Source: Parasediminibacterium sp046546515 (lineage in GTDB: Bacteria; Bacteroidota; Bacteroidia; Chitinophagales; Chitinophagaceae). Taken from it: 64,000 nt of DNA. A program made the position numbers and the translations under genes. The stretch is from positions 62,001-126,000 of the forward strand of contig NZ_JBKHKJ010000011.1 in NCBI RefSeq assembly GCF_046546515.1. The letters run 5' to 3'. Of this stretch, positions 1 through 8,232 are shown piece after piece. How positions within the stretch are numbered: the first letter of the stretch is position 1; every line of letters begins with the position of its first letter. The notes under the pieces were generated by a model. The model saw nothing but the letters and a program-made list of their open reading frames with translations. It did not search any database and was not told the origin of the DNA.

Positions 1-1153
1 CCGTTACGCCTATTTGGCCAAGGTACCAGTCTGGGTCTATATTAAAATTGCGCCACTGTATCATGTTCAAATCTGTGTCCTGTATTAGTTTCCGCAATGC
101 CTCGTATTCTTCCTCGCAGTCTGTCATGCCCGGGAAAACAAAATAATTAATACTTGCCCAGCCTCCAAAGCTGCGCACCACTTTCAGGCTTTCCACAATA
201 TCCTCAAACTGGTAGTTGTTAGGGCGGTAATAAGGCGTGTAAATATGCTTGCGTGCAGAGTTGGTGCTTACCCTAATGCTATTCAAACCCACTTCGCACA
301 ATGCCCTTACGGCATTGGGTTTGGAGCCGTTGGTATTGATATTGATGCTGCCGTTTGGTGTGTGCTTCCTTATTTCAATGATGGCTTCCCTTATGGTTTC
401 CCACATCAGCAAAGGCTCGCCTTCGCAGCCCTGCCCAAAGCTAATGATAGGGTAGGGGGCATTCATTAAATGCGGCACGGTAAACTCTACTATTTCTTCT
501 GCCGTGGGCTTGAACGTAAGCCTGTCTTGCGTGGAAACAATGGTTTCCTCTGCAGGCTGGAAAGAAATACAGCCAATGCAGTTAGCATTACATGCGGGGG
601 AGGTAGGCACGGGGCATTCCCACCTGCCGAGGGAAAGGTTGCGGGCGGCAGGGCAGGTATAGGTTTGGCAGCAGTTTTCCATCAAGTGCTTTACCAGCCT
701 ATTGTGCGGGTAGGCAGCCATCAAGTGGTTGGTGCCGTTTTCTATGAGTGCTTCATCGTAACCTGCTGCTTCCTGCCGGATGTCAGACTCAATGCGCACG
801 GCGGTTACATAAAATTTATCATCTAGCCAGCCAGCGGCTGTGTAGCAAAACAATGGCAGCGTAGGGGCATCGGGCATGGTTTCGTAGGCGGCAATAAACA
901 AGCCTGTATGTGCTGGGGGTATAAAAGCGGCCACAGCCCAGCCTTTCTCGCAAAGGCGCATGTCGCCCGTTTCCACGTCTATACCTATGCCACGCCTGCC
1001 GGGCAATTCGTACAAATTGCCACCTGTGGGCAGTTCTATCCAAACCTCTGGTTCTACGGGGTAGGCATCCCAGCCTGCACGGCCAACTGCATACAAAGTG
1101 GTATCTTCAAAGATATTGCCGTTGCCATCTGAATATAATAAAAAAGGAGACAT
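1..1153 (-). CDS. Radical SAM protein, C-terminus cut by window edge
   Basis: The reading frame is open from an ATG at 1153 to the window edge, giving at least 384 residues. A CX3CX2C motif at about residues 188-195 (CNANCIGC) binds the 4Fe-4S cluster of radical SAM enzymes, and a GCEGEP motif near residue 240 corresponds to the SAM-contacting GGE region. The preceding 185 residues form an N-terminal domain I do not recognise; it ends with four further cysteines (about 160, 161, 167, 180) that could ligate an auxiliary cluster (inference). Substrate and pathway are unknown. No partner gene is visible, since the upstream neighbour is a membrane protein read in the same direction after a repeat-filled gap. 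Confidence 0.85.
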   Translation of the reverse strand, partial: MSPFLLYSDGNGNIFEDTTLYAVGRAGWDAYPVEPEVWIELPTGGNLYELPGRRGIGIDVETGDMRLCEKGWAVAAFIPPAHTGLFIAAYETMPDAPTLPLFCYTAAGWLDDKFYVTAVRIESDIRQEAAGYDEALIENGTNHLMAAYPHNRLVKHLMENCCQTYTCPAARNLSLGRWECPVPTSPACNANCIGCISFQPAEETIVSTQDRLTFKPTAEEIVEFTVPHLMNAPYPIISFGQGCEGEPLLMWETIREAIIEIRKHTPNGSININTNGSKPNAVRALCEVGLNSIRVSTNSARKHIYTPYYRPNNYQFEDIVESLKVVRSFGGWASINYFVFPGMTDCEEEYEALRKLIQDTDLNMIQWRNFNIDPDWYLGQIGVT

Positions 1154-1260
1154 AATTAGGAATTAGGAATTAAGAATTAGGAATTAAGCTACCCTAATAA
1201 ACAATTTTTTACTTATGACTTATAACTTATAACTTATGACTTACAACTTACGACTTATGA
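1154..1260. repeat. Two 7-nt-period tandem arrays
   Basis: From 1154 to 1188 there are five AATTAGG/AATTAAG heptamers. From 1211 to 1259 there are seven heptamers of the form ACTTATG, ACTTATA, ACTTACA or ACTTACG. They fill the whole gap between two minus-strand genes. The same 7-nt periodicity with related units recurs at about 14444, 19450, 22149, 34253 and 60119. Confidence 0.85.
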
Positions 1261-1833
1261 CTATTGTATCCTTTCCTTGCAAAAGCTATTGAATTCCGCT
1301 TCTATTTCTGTGGGCACGGCTTCGTCAACTGCTTTTTGGATAAGTTTATTGTTTTTTAAGTCGATGCTTACCAGCCCGTCTTTTAAAACCACGTTCGATA
1401 CGACTGACCAGTTATACCTTTTTTGAGGGAAACTGTTGAATACGATTTCTTCGCTGTCAAACGCTACTTCTGGTGGCACTTTCACGGGTTTTTCTAAAAA
1501 ACAGGCTGCTAGGTACACAAGAGCAATGCCTAACCCACTTGGTATGGTAATCCAGCCCCAGGCCGCAAACATGAGTGCAAAGCGGTAATAAGGTGCAACC
1601 CCCCTTTTTTGTTGCAGGTAGCAGAACACCCACCAGCCAATGATGGCAGCAGACAGGCACAATAATAGCCATGCACTGCTTTCAGACAGCTTGGTATTTT
1701 TAAAGGTAAGCGTGGCATAAGCATCAAATAAAAAAGCAGCTACCGACATTAGCAGCATTAGCTTGCTGATATTGTCAACCAACTCAAAAGACTTTTTTTT
1801 CAATACAATAATGTAGTCGTACGTTTTTGTCAT
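1261..1833 (-). CDS. Hypothetical membrane protein, 190 aa
   Basis: The N-terminal half has about four hydrophobic segments (roughly residues 22-42, 52-72, 82-98, 98-115). The C-terminal 75 residues are soluble, with alternating strands and the core EIVFNSFPQKRYNWSVVSNV; this looks like a small PH-like or YcxB-like domain as seen behind two-helix membrane anchors, but the match is weak. Function is unknown. The ATG at 1833 directly precedes the hydrophobic region. It may be cotranscribed with the downstream radical SAM gene 107 bp away. Confidence 0.7.
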   Translation of the reverse strand: MTKTYDYIIVLKKKSFELVDNISKLMLLMSVAAFLFDAYATLTFKNTKLSESSAWLLLCLSAAIIGWWVFCYLQQKRGVAPYYRFALMFAAWGWITIPSGLGIALVYLAACFLEKPVKVPPEVAFDSEEIVFNSFPQKRYNWSVVSNVVLKDGLVSIDLKNNKLIQKAVDEAVPTEIEAEFNSFCKERIQ

Positions 1834-2224
1834 AATGCGCCTAAAAGCGGCAAAAGTAAGCAGGAAACCTTGTTAAAAGTTTTTTAACCACAAAGTAACA
1901 AGGAATAAGAAACACAAGGTACACAAGGATATGATGGAGATGTGAAGCTACTGCGTTCATCTTTGTTTTAAGTGAAGCGGAGGGTTTAACCGCAAAGGTT
2001 CGCAAAGGTTTTCACGCAAAGAAGATAACCACCCCGGCCTATGGCCACCCCTCAAAGAGGGGAATTAAAAACGCTCCGCTTGCCCCCTATCCCCCTAAAA
2101 GGGCAATAAAGCAGCAATGATTGTGATTGCAAAGTTTGGCAGGGTATTTTAACCCTGAATTTAAATTTTAGGTCTTTTTTGATGCTAACTCATTGAAATA
2201 CAATGCTTTTTTATTTTTAAAAAT
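1834..2224. other. Intergenic stretch with decayed repeats, no gene seen
   Basis: No supported gene. The stretch holds fragments of repeat families seen elsewhere here: CACAAGG and CGCAAAGG stretches (about 1890-2025) related to the CCACAAAG family, and GGCCACCCCTCAAAGAGGGG plus a CCCCCTATCCCCCT run at about 2042-2105, related to the block at 34461-34500. Confidence 0.5.
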
Positions 2225-2318
2225 GAGTGATTTGTGAGTGAAAAGTGAGTGAAAAATGAGTGATTCGTGAGTGATTTATGAGTGAAAAGTGAGTGATTTG
2301 TGAGTGAAAAATGAGTGC
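2225..2318. repeat. 11-nt-period array, GAGTGA family
   Basis: Nine GAGTGA/GAGTGC starts lie exactly 11 nt apart (2225, 2236, 2247, 2258, 2269, 2280, 2291, 2302, 2313), with A/T-rich variable positions between (GAGTGAAAAGT, GAGTGATTTGT, GAGTGATTCGT). On the minus strand the unit reads CACTCACAAAT, close to the plus-strand units at 7126-7224 (CACGCACAAAA) and 38845-38932 (CACGCACAAAT). The period is near one helical turn, as in iterons or protein-binding arrays; function unknown. Confidence 0.9.
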
Positions 2319-2496
2319 TTTTCGTGTTTTTTTTGAGCCTAAAACGAACATATTAGTAATTTTTAGTTTTATGTTGAAAATAATGGCATGAGGCTAATAG
2401 CCGAAGGCTTGGGCAACCAAGGCGGCTGCCCTAACAGGGACAAAGAGGCCACATATTGTAAAATTGGCAATAATTTACGGGCTATTAAAAAGAACA

Positions 2497-2565
2497 ATCC
2501 TATATGGGGGCATATTTCCCCCATGAGTATCCCAAAATTCCCCCATGGTGGGGGAATTTTGGGAT
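2497..2565. repeat. CCTATATGGGGG palindromic element, copy 1
   Basis: A CCTATATGGGGG / CCCCCATG pair is followed by a near-perfect hairpin with 17-bp arms at 2529-2545 and 2549-2565 and a 3-nt loop. Related elements lie at 38150-38208 and 53867-53919. Every copy is intergenic and lies within a kilobase of an 11-nt-period array. Confidence 0.8.
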
Positions 2566-2664
2566 TAATAAAGGATGGCACTTTCTTATACAAGGTGCAG
2601 GGATTAGGAATTGCCATGAAATATTTTTTAGTTTTTGTTTATCCATTTGTTTTACATTTGTGTT

Positions 2665-2728
2665 AATTCTTTCATAGAAGGTGGAAGACTGTAAGTCTTT
2701 GAAAGCTCCAGTAATGGGGCTTTTTTTA
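2665..2728 (+). ncRNA. Candidate small RNA with promoter and terminator
   Basis: A TACATTTG box at 2653-2660 fits the Bacteroidota -7 consensus, with a TTTTTG run about 16 nt upstream. A transcript starting near 2667 would be about 60 nt, with a hairpin AAGACT-GTA-AGTCTT (2686-2700 region) and a terminator AAAGCTCC/GGGGCTTT followed by T7 at 2702-2727. No ORF of note lies between. A new sRNA is inference; the terminator may instead be left over from a deleted gene. Confidence 0.35.
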
Positions 2729-2863
2729 TGAGGGCAAGTACGCACCAGAGGCGGCGCACCAGCAACACTATGTTTGGCGTGGACTACCGAGGATTTCTAA
2801 ATTATAGTATAAAGTTGAGAGGCTATATATAGAAGGATTATCAATATTGGTAATTTTAATTTA

Positions 2864-2928
2864 TTTATGTATTTTAGCAATAATGTATTAAATATCTACA
2901 TAAAACGACTTGACAATACATACATAAA
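2864..2928 (+). promoter_or_regulatory. Possible operator of the ParB-Dam-ATPase cassette
   Basis: TTTATGTAT at 2864-2872 and its exact complement ATACATAAA at 2920-2928 form an inverted repeat ending at the start codon. A further TACATAAAA lies at 2897-2905, 24 nt before the same word at 2921-2929. A TTGACA word lies at 2910-2915. The layout suggests repressor or autoregulator binding over the promoter, but the AT-rich background makes chance matches easier. Confidence 0.35.
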
Positions 2929-4329
2929 ATGAATATTATAACCAAAAAAATTGCTATCGGAGATTTAATCCTTTGGGATGAAAATGCAAGGTTTCCTGAT
3001 AAATATTATAATTCTGACGAAGAAGAACTGATAAATTTTTTCATTTCAAATACAAAATTTGAAATGAAAAAATTTATTGAAGAGATAGCTTATGAATATG
3101 ATATGCCTCAATTAGAAAAACTTATAGTTTGGGATAATGGGGATAATTTAATTGTAATAGAAGGCAATAGAAGACTCACAGCATATAAAGTTCTTATTAA
3201 ACCTGAATTAATTAAGGATAGTAAACTACAAAACTTCGTTCGGGAATTAAAAGAGAAAATAAGTATAGACAATAATTTTAGTCTAGAATGTTTAATATCT
3301 AATAATGAGCAGGATTGTTTAAAGTATGTTGATAGGAAGCACATAAAAAGAAATAACGAAGTTGGTTGGCAAGAGCCGGAAAGAGTTGCTTTTAGCATAA
3401 GAAGAGGAGATGGCTCACAAAATAATTTAATTATTCAAGGTATTACAAAAATTGTTCGCAATCTTGACTTACCAAGTGAAATGATAAATAAGGTTTTAGG
3501 CAAGGGCTATGTAACAACTTTTTTTCGAGCTATAACTACGACTCCTTCAAAGAAAAAGTATAAATATGAAATTGTTGATGGAGAATTTAAGGTGAATTAT
3601 AAAGATTTCAACAATGAATTGAAAGTAATCATTTATAGCATCTTAAAAAAAGAAGATTTTGATGGTAAAACTTTAGATTCAAGAAGTCTAAATACTACAG
3701 AAAATATAGAAGTGTTTATACAATCTGTAAAATCTGAAGACGTTAAGCAGGTTAATGAAGCGATTAAGAAAAATACCATTGAAAATATTTTTGGTGAAAC
3801 AACAGTAAACATAGGCCACAACAACAATTCTAAATCTAAAGAGTTGTCAACAAAAAATATAACGGCAAGAAGCAAGTCTATTCCGCTTGGTCTTTTTTAT
3901 TCAAATGATATACCTTTTAAAATCAATAACTCAAGTTTAAGGATACTCTATGAGGAATTACGAGAAATAAATGTTTCAGAGTTTCCAAATGCGACGCATG
4001 ATTTATTAAGAAGTTTTTTAGAATGTTCATTAATTTTTTTCTTTAAGCACATTAATGAGTATGGGAATATTAAAAAATCAGATCCTCATAATCCAAAGTT
4101 GGGGGAAATGCTAACTCATATTATAAATGAAAAATGCAGCCATGTTAATGATAAAAATTTAATTGAAGTTCTAAAACTTGTAAAAGCCGATTATGACCAA
4201 CCATATTCATTGGAAAGAATGAATATGATTAATCACAACGAAAATTGTGCTTCTACTGAAAAGGATGTTAGGAAAGCATGGGCTCAACTAGAAGGGTTAT
4301 TCAAAATCATTTTAAATCCAACTAGCTAA
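2929..4329 (+). CDS. ParB-like N-terminal domain protein, 466 aa
   Basis: First gene of the AT-rich cassette. The N-terminus reads like a ParB/sulfiredoxin fold: a leading strand with a DENAR motif (residues 17-21) and VIEGNRRLTAYKVL (76-89), the ParB box II counterpart (GERR-type EGNRR) used for nucleotide binding or hydrolysis. A conserved-looking GWQEPERVAFSIRRG follows at 146-160. The C-terminal 150 residues are helical and unrecognised. ParB-like domains occur in partition CTPases, in DndB-like proteins and in phage nuclease/methylase modules. Its stop is 2 nt from the methyltransferase start, so a joint role in DNA recognition or control of modification is inferred. GC is clearly below the flanks, which fits transfer. 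Confidence 0.8.
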   Translation: MNIITKKIAIGDLILWDENARFPDKYYNSDEEELINFFISNTKFEMKKFIEEIAYEYDMPQLEKLIVWDNGDNLIVIEGNRRLTAYKVLIKPELIKDSKLQNFVRELKEKISIDNNFSLECLISNNEQDCLKYVDRKHIKRNNEVGWQEPERVAFSIRRGDGSQNNLIIQGITKIVRNLDLPSEMINKVLGKGYVTTFFRAITTTPSKKKYKYEIVDGEFKVNYKDFNNELKVIIYSILKKEDFDGKTLDSRSLNTTENIEVFIQSVKSEDVKQVNEAIKKNTIENIFGETTVNIGHNNNSKSKELSTKNITARSKSIPLGLFYSNDIPFKINNSSLRILYEELREINVSEFPNATHDLLRSFLECSLIFFFKHINEYGNIKKSDPHNPKLGEMLTHIINEKCSHVNDKNLIEVLKLVKADYDQPYSLERMNMINHNENCASTEKDVRKAWAQLEGLFKIILNPTS

Positions 4330-4331
4330 GC

Positions 4332-5249
4332 ATGTTTTATTCTCCGTTAAGATATCCCGGCGGGAAAAATAAACTTTCAGGTTTTATTGCCAAACTTTGT
4401 ATTGATAATAAAATTAATGGACATTATGTTGAACCATATGCAGGTGGAGCATCTGTGGCTCTATTTTTATTATTTGAGGGTTTTGTAAACAAAATAACAA
4501 TTAATGATAAAGATAAATCCATATATGCTTTTTGGCACTGTGTTTTAAATAATACGACTGAATTGTGCGCGTTAATAAAGAACACTGATATATCTTTTGA
4601 AAATTGGCTAATTCAAAGGGGGATTCAGAAAAGAAAAGACCAAGTATCATTAATAGAGTTGGGATTTTCTACACTTTTCTTAAATAGAACTAATATTTCA
4701 GGAATCATTATGGGAGGAGTTATTGGCGGAAAACAGCAAGAAGGCAGTTACAAAATGGATTGTAGATTTAATAAAGAAGAACTTATCAAACGAATTAAAA
4801 ATATTGCCTCTAAAAAAGAACAAATAACACTATGCTCTTATGATGCAATAGTCTTAATTGATAAAATAGAAGAACAAGTCGAAAATAAAAATATAGTATT
4901 TTACTTCGATCCTCCATATTATTTGAAAGCTAGCTCTCTTTATATGAATCATTATAAAAATGATGACCATCAAGCCGTCAGTGAGAGAATAAAAAAAATA
5001 AAAAATATCAAATGGATAGTTTCTTATGACAACCAGAAAGAAATACGAAATCTATATTTAGAATGTGTCAAAAAAGAATATTCATTTACTCACACTGCTT
5101 ATTCATCAAGGATAGGTAATGAAATTCTTTTTTTTAGTAACGACCTACAATTACCTTGTATTGAAAATTGGAGTCCTTTAGGGTTTAAACTTTCAATACA
5201 AAAGAAAATAGCTCAAATAATATATAAACATCCAGTTCCAAGAGTCTAA
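4332..5249 (+). CDS. Dam-type DNA adenine N6-methyltransferase (D12 class)
   Basis: 305 residues, close to the Dam/DpnM length. Visible motifs: the N-terminal SPLRYPGGKNKL (4-15), the SAM-binding EPYAGGASVAL (34-44), FLNRTNISGI (116-125) and the catalytic DPPY (193-196). It should methylate adenine N6 in double-stranded DNA; the target sequence cannot be told. Second gene of the cassette, 2 nt after the ParB-like gene and 10 nt before the ATPase gene. No restriction endonuclease of a recognised type is adjacent, so it may guard against the partner ATPase/TOPRIM protein rather than act in a classical R-M pair (inference). Confidence 0.92.
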   Translation: MFYSPLRYPGGKNKLSGFIAKLCIDNKINGHYVEPYAGGASVALFLLFEGFVNKITINDKDKSIYAFWHCVLNNTTELCALIKNTDISFENWLIQRGIQKRKDQVSLIELGFSTLFLNRTNISGIIMGGVIGGKQQEGSYKMDCRFNKEELIKRIKNIASKKEQITLCSYDAIVLIDKIEEQVENKNIVFYFDPPYYLKASSLYMNHYKNDDHQAVSERIKKIKNIKWIVSYDNQKEIRNLYLECVKKEYSFTHTAYSSRIGNEILFFSNDLQLPCIENWSPLGFKLSIQKKIAQIIYKHPVPRV

Positions 5250-5259
5250 CCCAACTACT

Positions 5260-6837
5260 ATGATTATTGAAAAAATTGAAATTAAAAGATTTCGAGGATT
5301 TGAAAATGTAGAATTTAATTTAGGAAGTCAATTAACTATTATCGCTGGGAAAAATGGCACTCAAAAAACTACAATACTTGGCTTACTTAGTCAACCATTT
5401 TCAGTTTCATTACCAGATAATCCGATGAAAAGTGAAAAGCCATTATGTGGTGGCAGTTTCAAATCTGATTTCAAAGAAAAGTTTAAACTCTCTAACACCT
5501 TTGATAAAGCGAAAGAACACGAATGGACATTGCATTTAAAAAATGAAAATATCGCATTTACAATCGAAAGCATTAAAAGAAGTGGTGGTGGGATACGTTT
5601 TTATAAAAAAGGTGACCATTCTAAAGGAGCAGGTTATATACAACTTCCTGTTATTTATCTTAGCTTAAAAAGATTAATTCCAATTGGTGAAGATTTAAAA
5701 TTAAATGAAAGTTCTTCAATAGCCCTTACGCTAGACGAACAAACTTTTTTTAACGATTGGTATAAAAAGATTTTAATCTCAATGGATGATATTATTAGTT
5801 CTAATTATTTAGAAAGTCGTAATAAAAATACTATTGGGATAAACACTCAAGAGTACGATTGGCATCAAAATTCAACTGGACAAGATAATATCGGTAAAAT
5901 TTTATTAGCAATAATCTCATTTAAAAGATTAAAAGAAAAATATAAGGATGTATATAAAGGTGGTATTCTAGCAATTGATGAATTAGATGCAGCATTATAT
6001 CCTGGGTCACAAATCAAATTAATACAAGCATTAACTACGTTTTCAGCTAGGTATAAAATACAAATCATTTTTACAACCCATTCAATATCAAGTTTAGAAT
6101 ATTGCTGTGAGGAAGAATTAAAAAATACTTCTATTAGCGCAAAACAAAATCATTTAAAAGTAATATACCTTGAAAAGAAAAATAACAAGGTAAAAATTGA
6201 CACCAATATATCTATCACATCAATACGTAATAGATTAATGGCTAGTTATAGAAATGAAAGTATAATAAAACTAAAAATCCCTGTCTATACTGAAGATAAA
6301 GAAACAATAATATTTGCAAAGGCACTTTTAAAAAGCAAGTGTTCAAAACTCAGTTTTATCAATTGTTCATTAAGTTGCAGCAAACTAATTGATTTGGCGT
6401 TCTTAAAAATACCATCATTTAGCTTTCCAAATAGTATAGTAATATTAGATGGTGACATTAGAGGTGACGCTAAAGAATTAGGTAAAGTAAAAAACCTTAA
6501 TAATTTCTTATTACTACCAACTCAAATTTCACCAGAAAGAATAATTGCAAATTTTTTACTAGACTTGGATGATGAATCACCAATTTGGACTTCAATTAAT
6601 ATAGATTTCAATAAAGAAAGTTGCTTTAAAGATTACAATATAAATGAAATAAGAAGTGATAGAGATAAAGCAAAAAAATGGTTCAATTCACATTTAGGTA
6701 TTTGGGGAAATAACGCAATAAAAATAATTAACCCGTGGATAAGTATTAATGAAGAAGCTGTTAATCAATTTATTAGTGATTTTACAAATGTTTATAATCA
6801 ATTTGCAAAAGAGTTAGCGTTGGATTTGATATTATAG
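5260..6837 (+). CDS. OLD-like AAA ATPase with TOPRIM-like C-terminus
   Basis: 525 residues. The N-terminus IEIKRFRGFENVEFN is typical of SMC/RecF/OLD ATPases. Walker A is GKNGTQKTT (30-38), with Gln where Gly usually precedes Lys; a signature-like STGQDNIGKIL is at 205-215, Walker B GILAIDELDA at 235-244 and the switch His in FTTHS at 271-275. The C-terminal third has VYTEDKET (342-349) and ILDGD (395-399), matching the Glu and DxD metal ligands of TOPRIM nucleases of the OLD/GajA type. It is therefore a likely ATP-gated nuclease. Third gene of the cassette. TOPRIM assignment is less certain than the ATPase assignment. Confidence 0.85.
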   Translation: MIIEKIEIKRFRGFENVEFNLGSQLTIIAGKNGTQKTTILGLLSQPFSVSLPDNPMKSEKPLCGGSFKSDFKEKFKLSNTFDKAKEHEWTLHLKNENIAFTIESIKRSGGGIRFYKKGDHSKGAGYIQLPVIYLSLKRLIPIGEDLKLNESSSIALTLDEQTFFNDWYKKILISMDDIISSNYLESRNKNTIGINTQEYDWHQNSTGQDNIGKILLAIISFKRLKEKYKDVYKGGILAIDELDAALYPGSQIKLIQALTTFSARYKIQIIFTTHSISSLEYCCEEELKNTSISAKQNHLKVIYLEKKNNKVKIDTNISITSIRNRLMASYRNESIIKLKIPVYTEDKETIIFAKALLKSKCSKLSFINCSLSCSKLIDLAFLKIPSFSFPNSIVILDGDIRGDAKELGKVKNLNNFLLLPTQISPERIIANFLLDLDDESPIWTSINIDFNKESCFKDYNINEIRSDRDKAKKWFNSHLGIWGNNAIKIINPWISINEEAVNQFISDFTNVYNQFAKELALDLIL

Positions 6838-7125
6838 CAGACGTATTAAAACCCCACTGGTGTTTCCCTAATAAGCCAGTTTGTAACTGGCGGTTGCAAT
6901 ATCTCTTCGCTGCCAAGCTTTTAGCCTCTTCGCCCCATGCTTTTGCGTACCCCAACAAAACACCATGCTTGCAAAATTGATAAAAAGCCTTATTTTTGTA
7001 TGGCAAAACACCTAAGCAAAGTGTTTACAAACCTAATATTCAAGCGGCAGTTTCGTAGTTCTTTTTTTACTAATATTAAGATAGTTGTAGTCCCAAAATT
7101 AGGTCTTGTATTTATGGCTGTAAAA
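6838..7125. other. Intergenic, hairpin repeat, no gene supported
   Basis: Contains a perfect hairpin GCCAGTT-TGT-AACTGGC at 6875-6891 followed by CGGTTGCAA, without a T-run. Short ORFs on both strands have no recognisable domain and run into repeats, so none is called. Confidence 0.4.
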
Positions 7126-7224
7126 TACGCAAAAACTACGCACAAAATGAGCATAAATTACGCATAAAATAGGCACAAATTACTCAAAAAGTAAGCACAA
7201 AATAAGCATAAATCACGCACAAAA
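7126..7224. repeat. 11-nt-period array, TACGCACAAAA family
   Basis: Nine consecutive 11-nt units start at 7126, 7137, 7148, 7159, 7170, 7181, 7192, 7203 and 7214 (TACGCAAAAAC, TACGCACAAAA, TGAGCATAAAT, TACGCATAAAA, TAGGCACAAAT, TACTCAAAAAG, TAAGCACAAAA, TAAGCATAAAT, CACGCACAAAA). The phase is kept without indels while about half of the positions vary. It is the same family as 2225-2318 in the opposite orientation, so the cassette lies between inverted arrays. Confidence 0.9.
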
Positions 7225-7379
7225 ATTTGATGTTGTTGTTGATAATCAATGGCTTACAAGGTTGACAACGATTTTTGAAAAAAGAAAAAAAGTAAAAATC
7301 CCACAAAAATGGCAAAACTGAAACTATTTTAATAAAAACACTAGGAGATAGATATTTTGTTATCACACATTACATCGAA

Positions 7380-7555
7380 TATGCTTTTTAGTTACAAAGA
7401 CACAAAAACACGAAGAAACACGAAAAAAAAGAAGTCTAAAAGGTATTGTTACAATAATGTTTCTTCTTTTTTCTTTTCTTCTTCTTCCTTTAAAACTTTG
7501 TAACTCTTTGTGTCTTTGAGCCTTCGTGGTAGATTAACCAAACTTACGCCTGAGT
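7380..7555. repeat. Long imperfect inverted repeat, CACAAAG family
   Basis: The left arm TTACAAAGACACAAAAACAC and the right arm TTTGTGTCTTTGAGCC-type sequence pair over about 50 nt across an A/T-rich loop. The right end GTGGTAGATTAACCAAAC plus TTACGCC also ends the element at 18375-18530. Same family as elements near 17340, 20515, 34335 and 46507. Confidence 0.65.
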
Positions 7556-7641
7556 AGTAACTAACTTCATAAAGCCCGAAGCAACCATTTTTTTAACTAT
7601 CTATCCTTAGAAATTACAGTTCCCCACAAGCCAATTTAAGT

Positions 7642-7649
7642 TACTTTTG
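7642..7649 (+). promoter_or_regulatory. Candidate -7 box of ccmE
   Basis: TACTTTTG matches the Bacteroidota TAnnTTTG consensus exactly and lies 23 nt before the ccmE ATG. No clear TTG -33 element is seen at the usual distance. Confidence 0.4.
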
Positions 7650-7672
7650 CTCACTTTTAATGATTTCTATTT

Positions 7673-8128
7673 ATGAAGAAGACACATATTGTAATGTTGG
7701 TATTGATTGTGGCGGCTATTACCGTATTGATTAGTTTTACTGGCAACCTCACCACTTACGAAACCATCGCATCTGCCAAACAAAAAGACGGGAAGTTTGT
7801 AAATTTAATTGCTAAGCTGGATAAAACACAGCCGATGGAATATGATGCCGTGAAAGACCCCAATTACTTGGCTTTTGTGGCAGAAGATACATTGGGCAAT
7901 AAAGTAAGGGTTGTATATCACAATACAAAACCTGCGGATATGGAAAAAAGCGAGCGCATAGTACTAAAAGGGAAAATGAACGGCGACCATTTTGAATGCA
8001 AGGATATACTGCTGAAATGCCCAAGCAAGTACAAAGACGATGCCTCTGCATCTTCAAAAGCAATACAATCGGCCTCTACTTCCGATGGGTTTGTAAGTGC
8101 AGATAGTTTGGCTGCAAAAAAATACTAG
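7673..8128 (+). CDS. ccmE: Cytochrome c maturation protein CcmE, Cys-type
   Basis: 151 residues: one N-terminal membrane anchor (about 5-23) followed by the periplasmic OB-fold heme chaperone domain (YLAFVAEDTLGNKVRVVYHN, then IVLKGKMNGDHFECKDILLK). CcmE carries heme bound covalently to a residue in an HxxxY motif; here the position reads CPSKY, so Cys replaces His. Cys-type CcmE proteins are known in other lineages. The Ser/Ala-rich tail after residue 125 is probably disordered. It precedes the ccmF-like gene by 174 bp, giving a partial heme-delivery locus; the exporter genes are not in the window. Confidence 0.9.
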   Translation: MKKTHIVMLVLIVAAITVLISFTGNLTTYETIASAKQKDGKFVNLIAKLDKTQPMEYDAVKDPNYLAFVAEDTLGNKVRVVYHNTKPADMEKSERIVLKGKMNGDHFECKDILLKCPSKYKDDASASSKAIQSASTSDGFVSADSLAAKKY

Positions 8129-8232
8129 GTAGCCACAAAGGCATAAAGGCTCGAAGTAGCACTAAGAAAAACCGAAAGGATTACGCGCATTGTCTTTTCT
8201 ATCTTTCTGTATTGGTTCAATAGGAATTTGCC

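Noticed and set aside
2225..2318. CRISPR-like array from regularly spaced GAGTGA
   Set aside because: The period is 11 nt, far too short for repeat plus spacer, and no cas gene is near.
2388..2666. Plus-strand ORF of 92 aa
   Set aside because: It reads through the CCTATATGGGGG palindromes and has no recognisable domain, so it is a repeat artefact.
6782..7006. Minus-strand ORF of 74 aa overlapping the ATPase 3' end
   Set aside because: It crosses the hairpin repeat and the end of a credible gene, with no domain.
6937..7167. Plus-strand ORF ending inside the 11-nt array
   Set aside because: A TATTTTTG box precedes an internal ATG, but the frame runs into the repeat array and has no domain.
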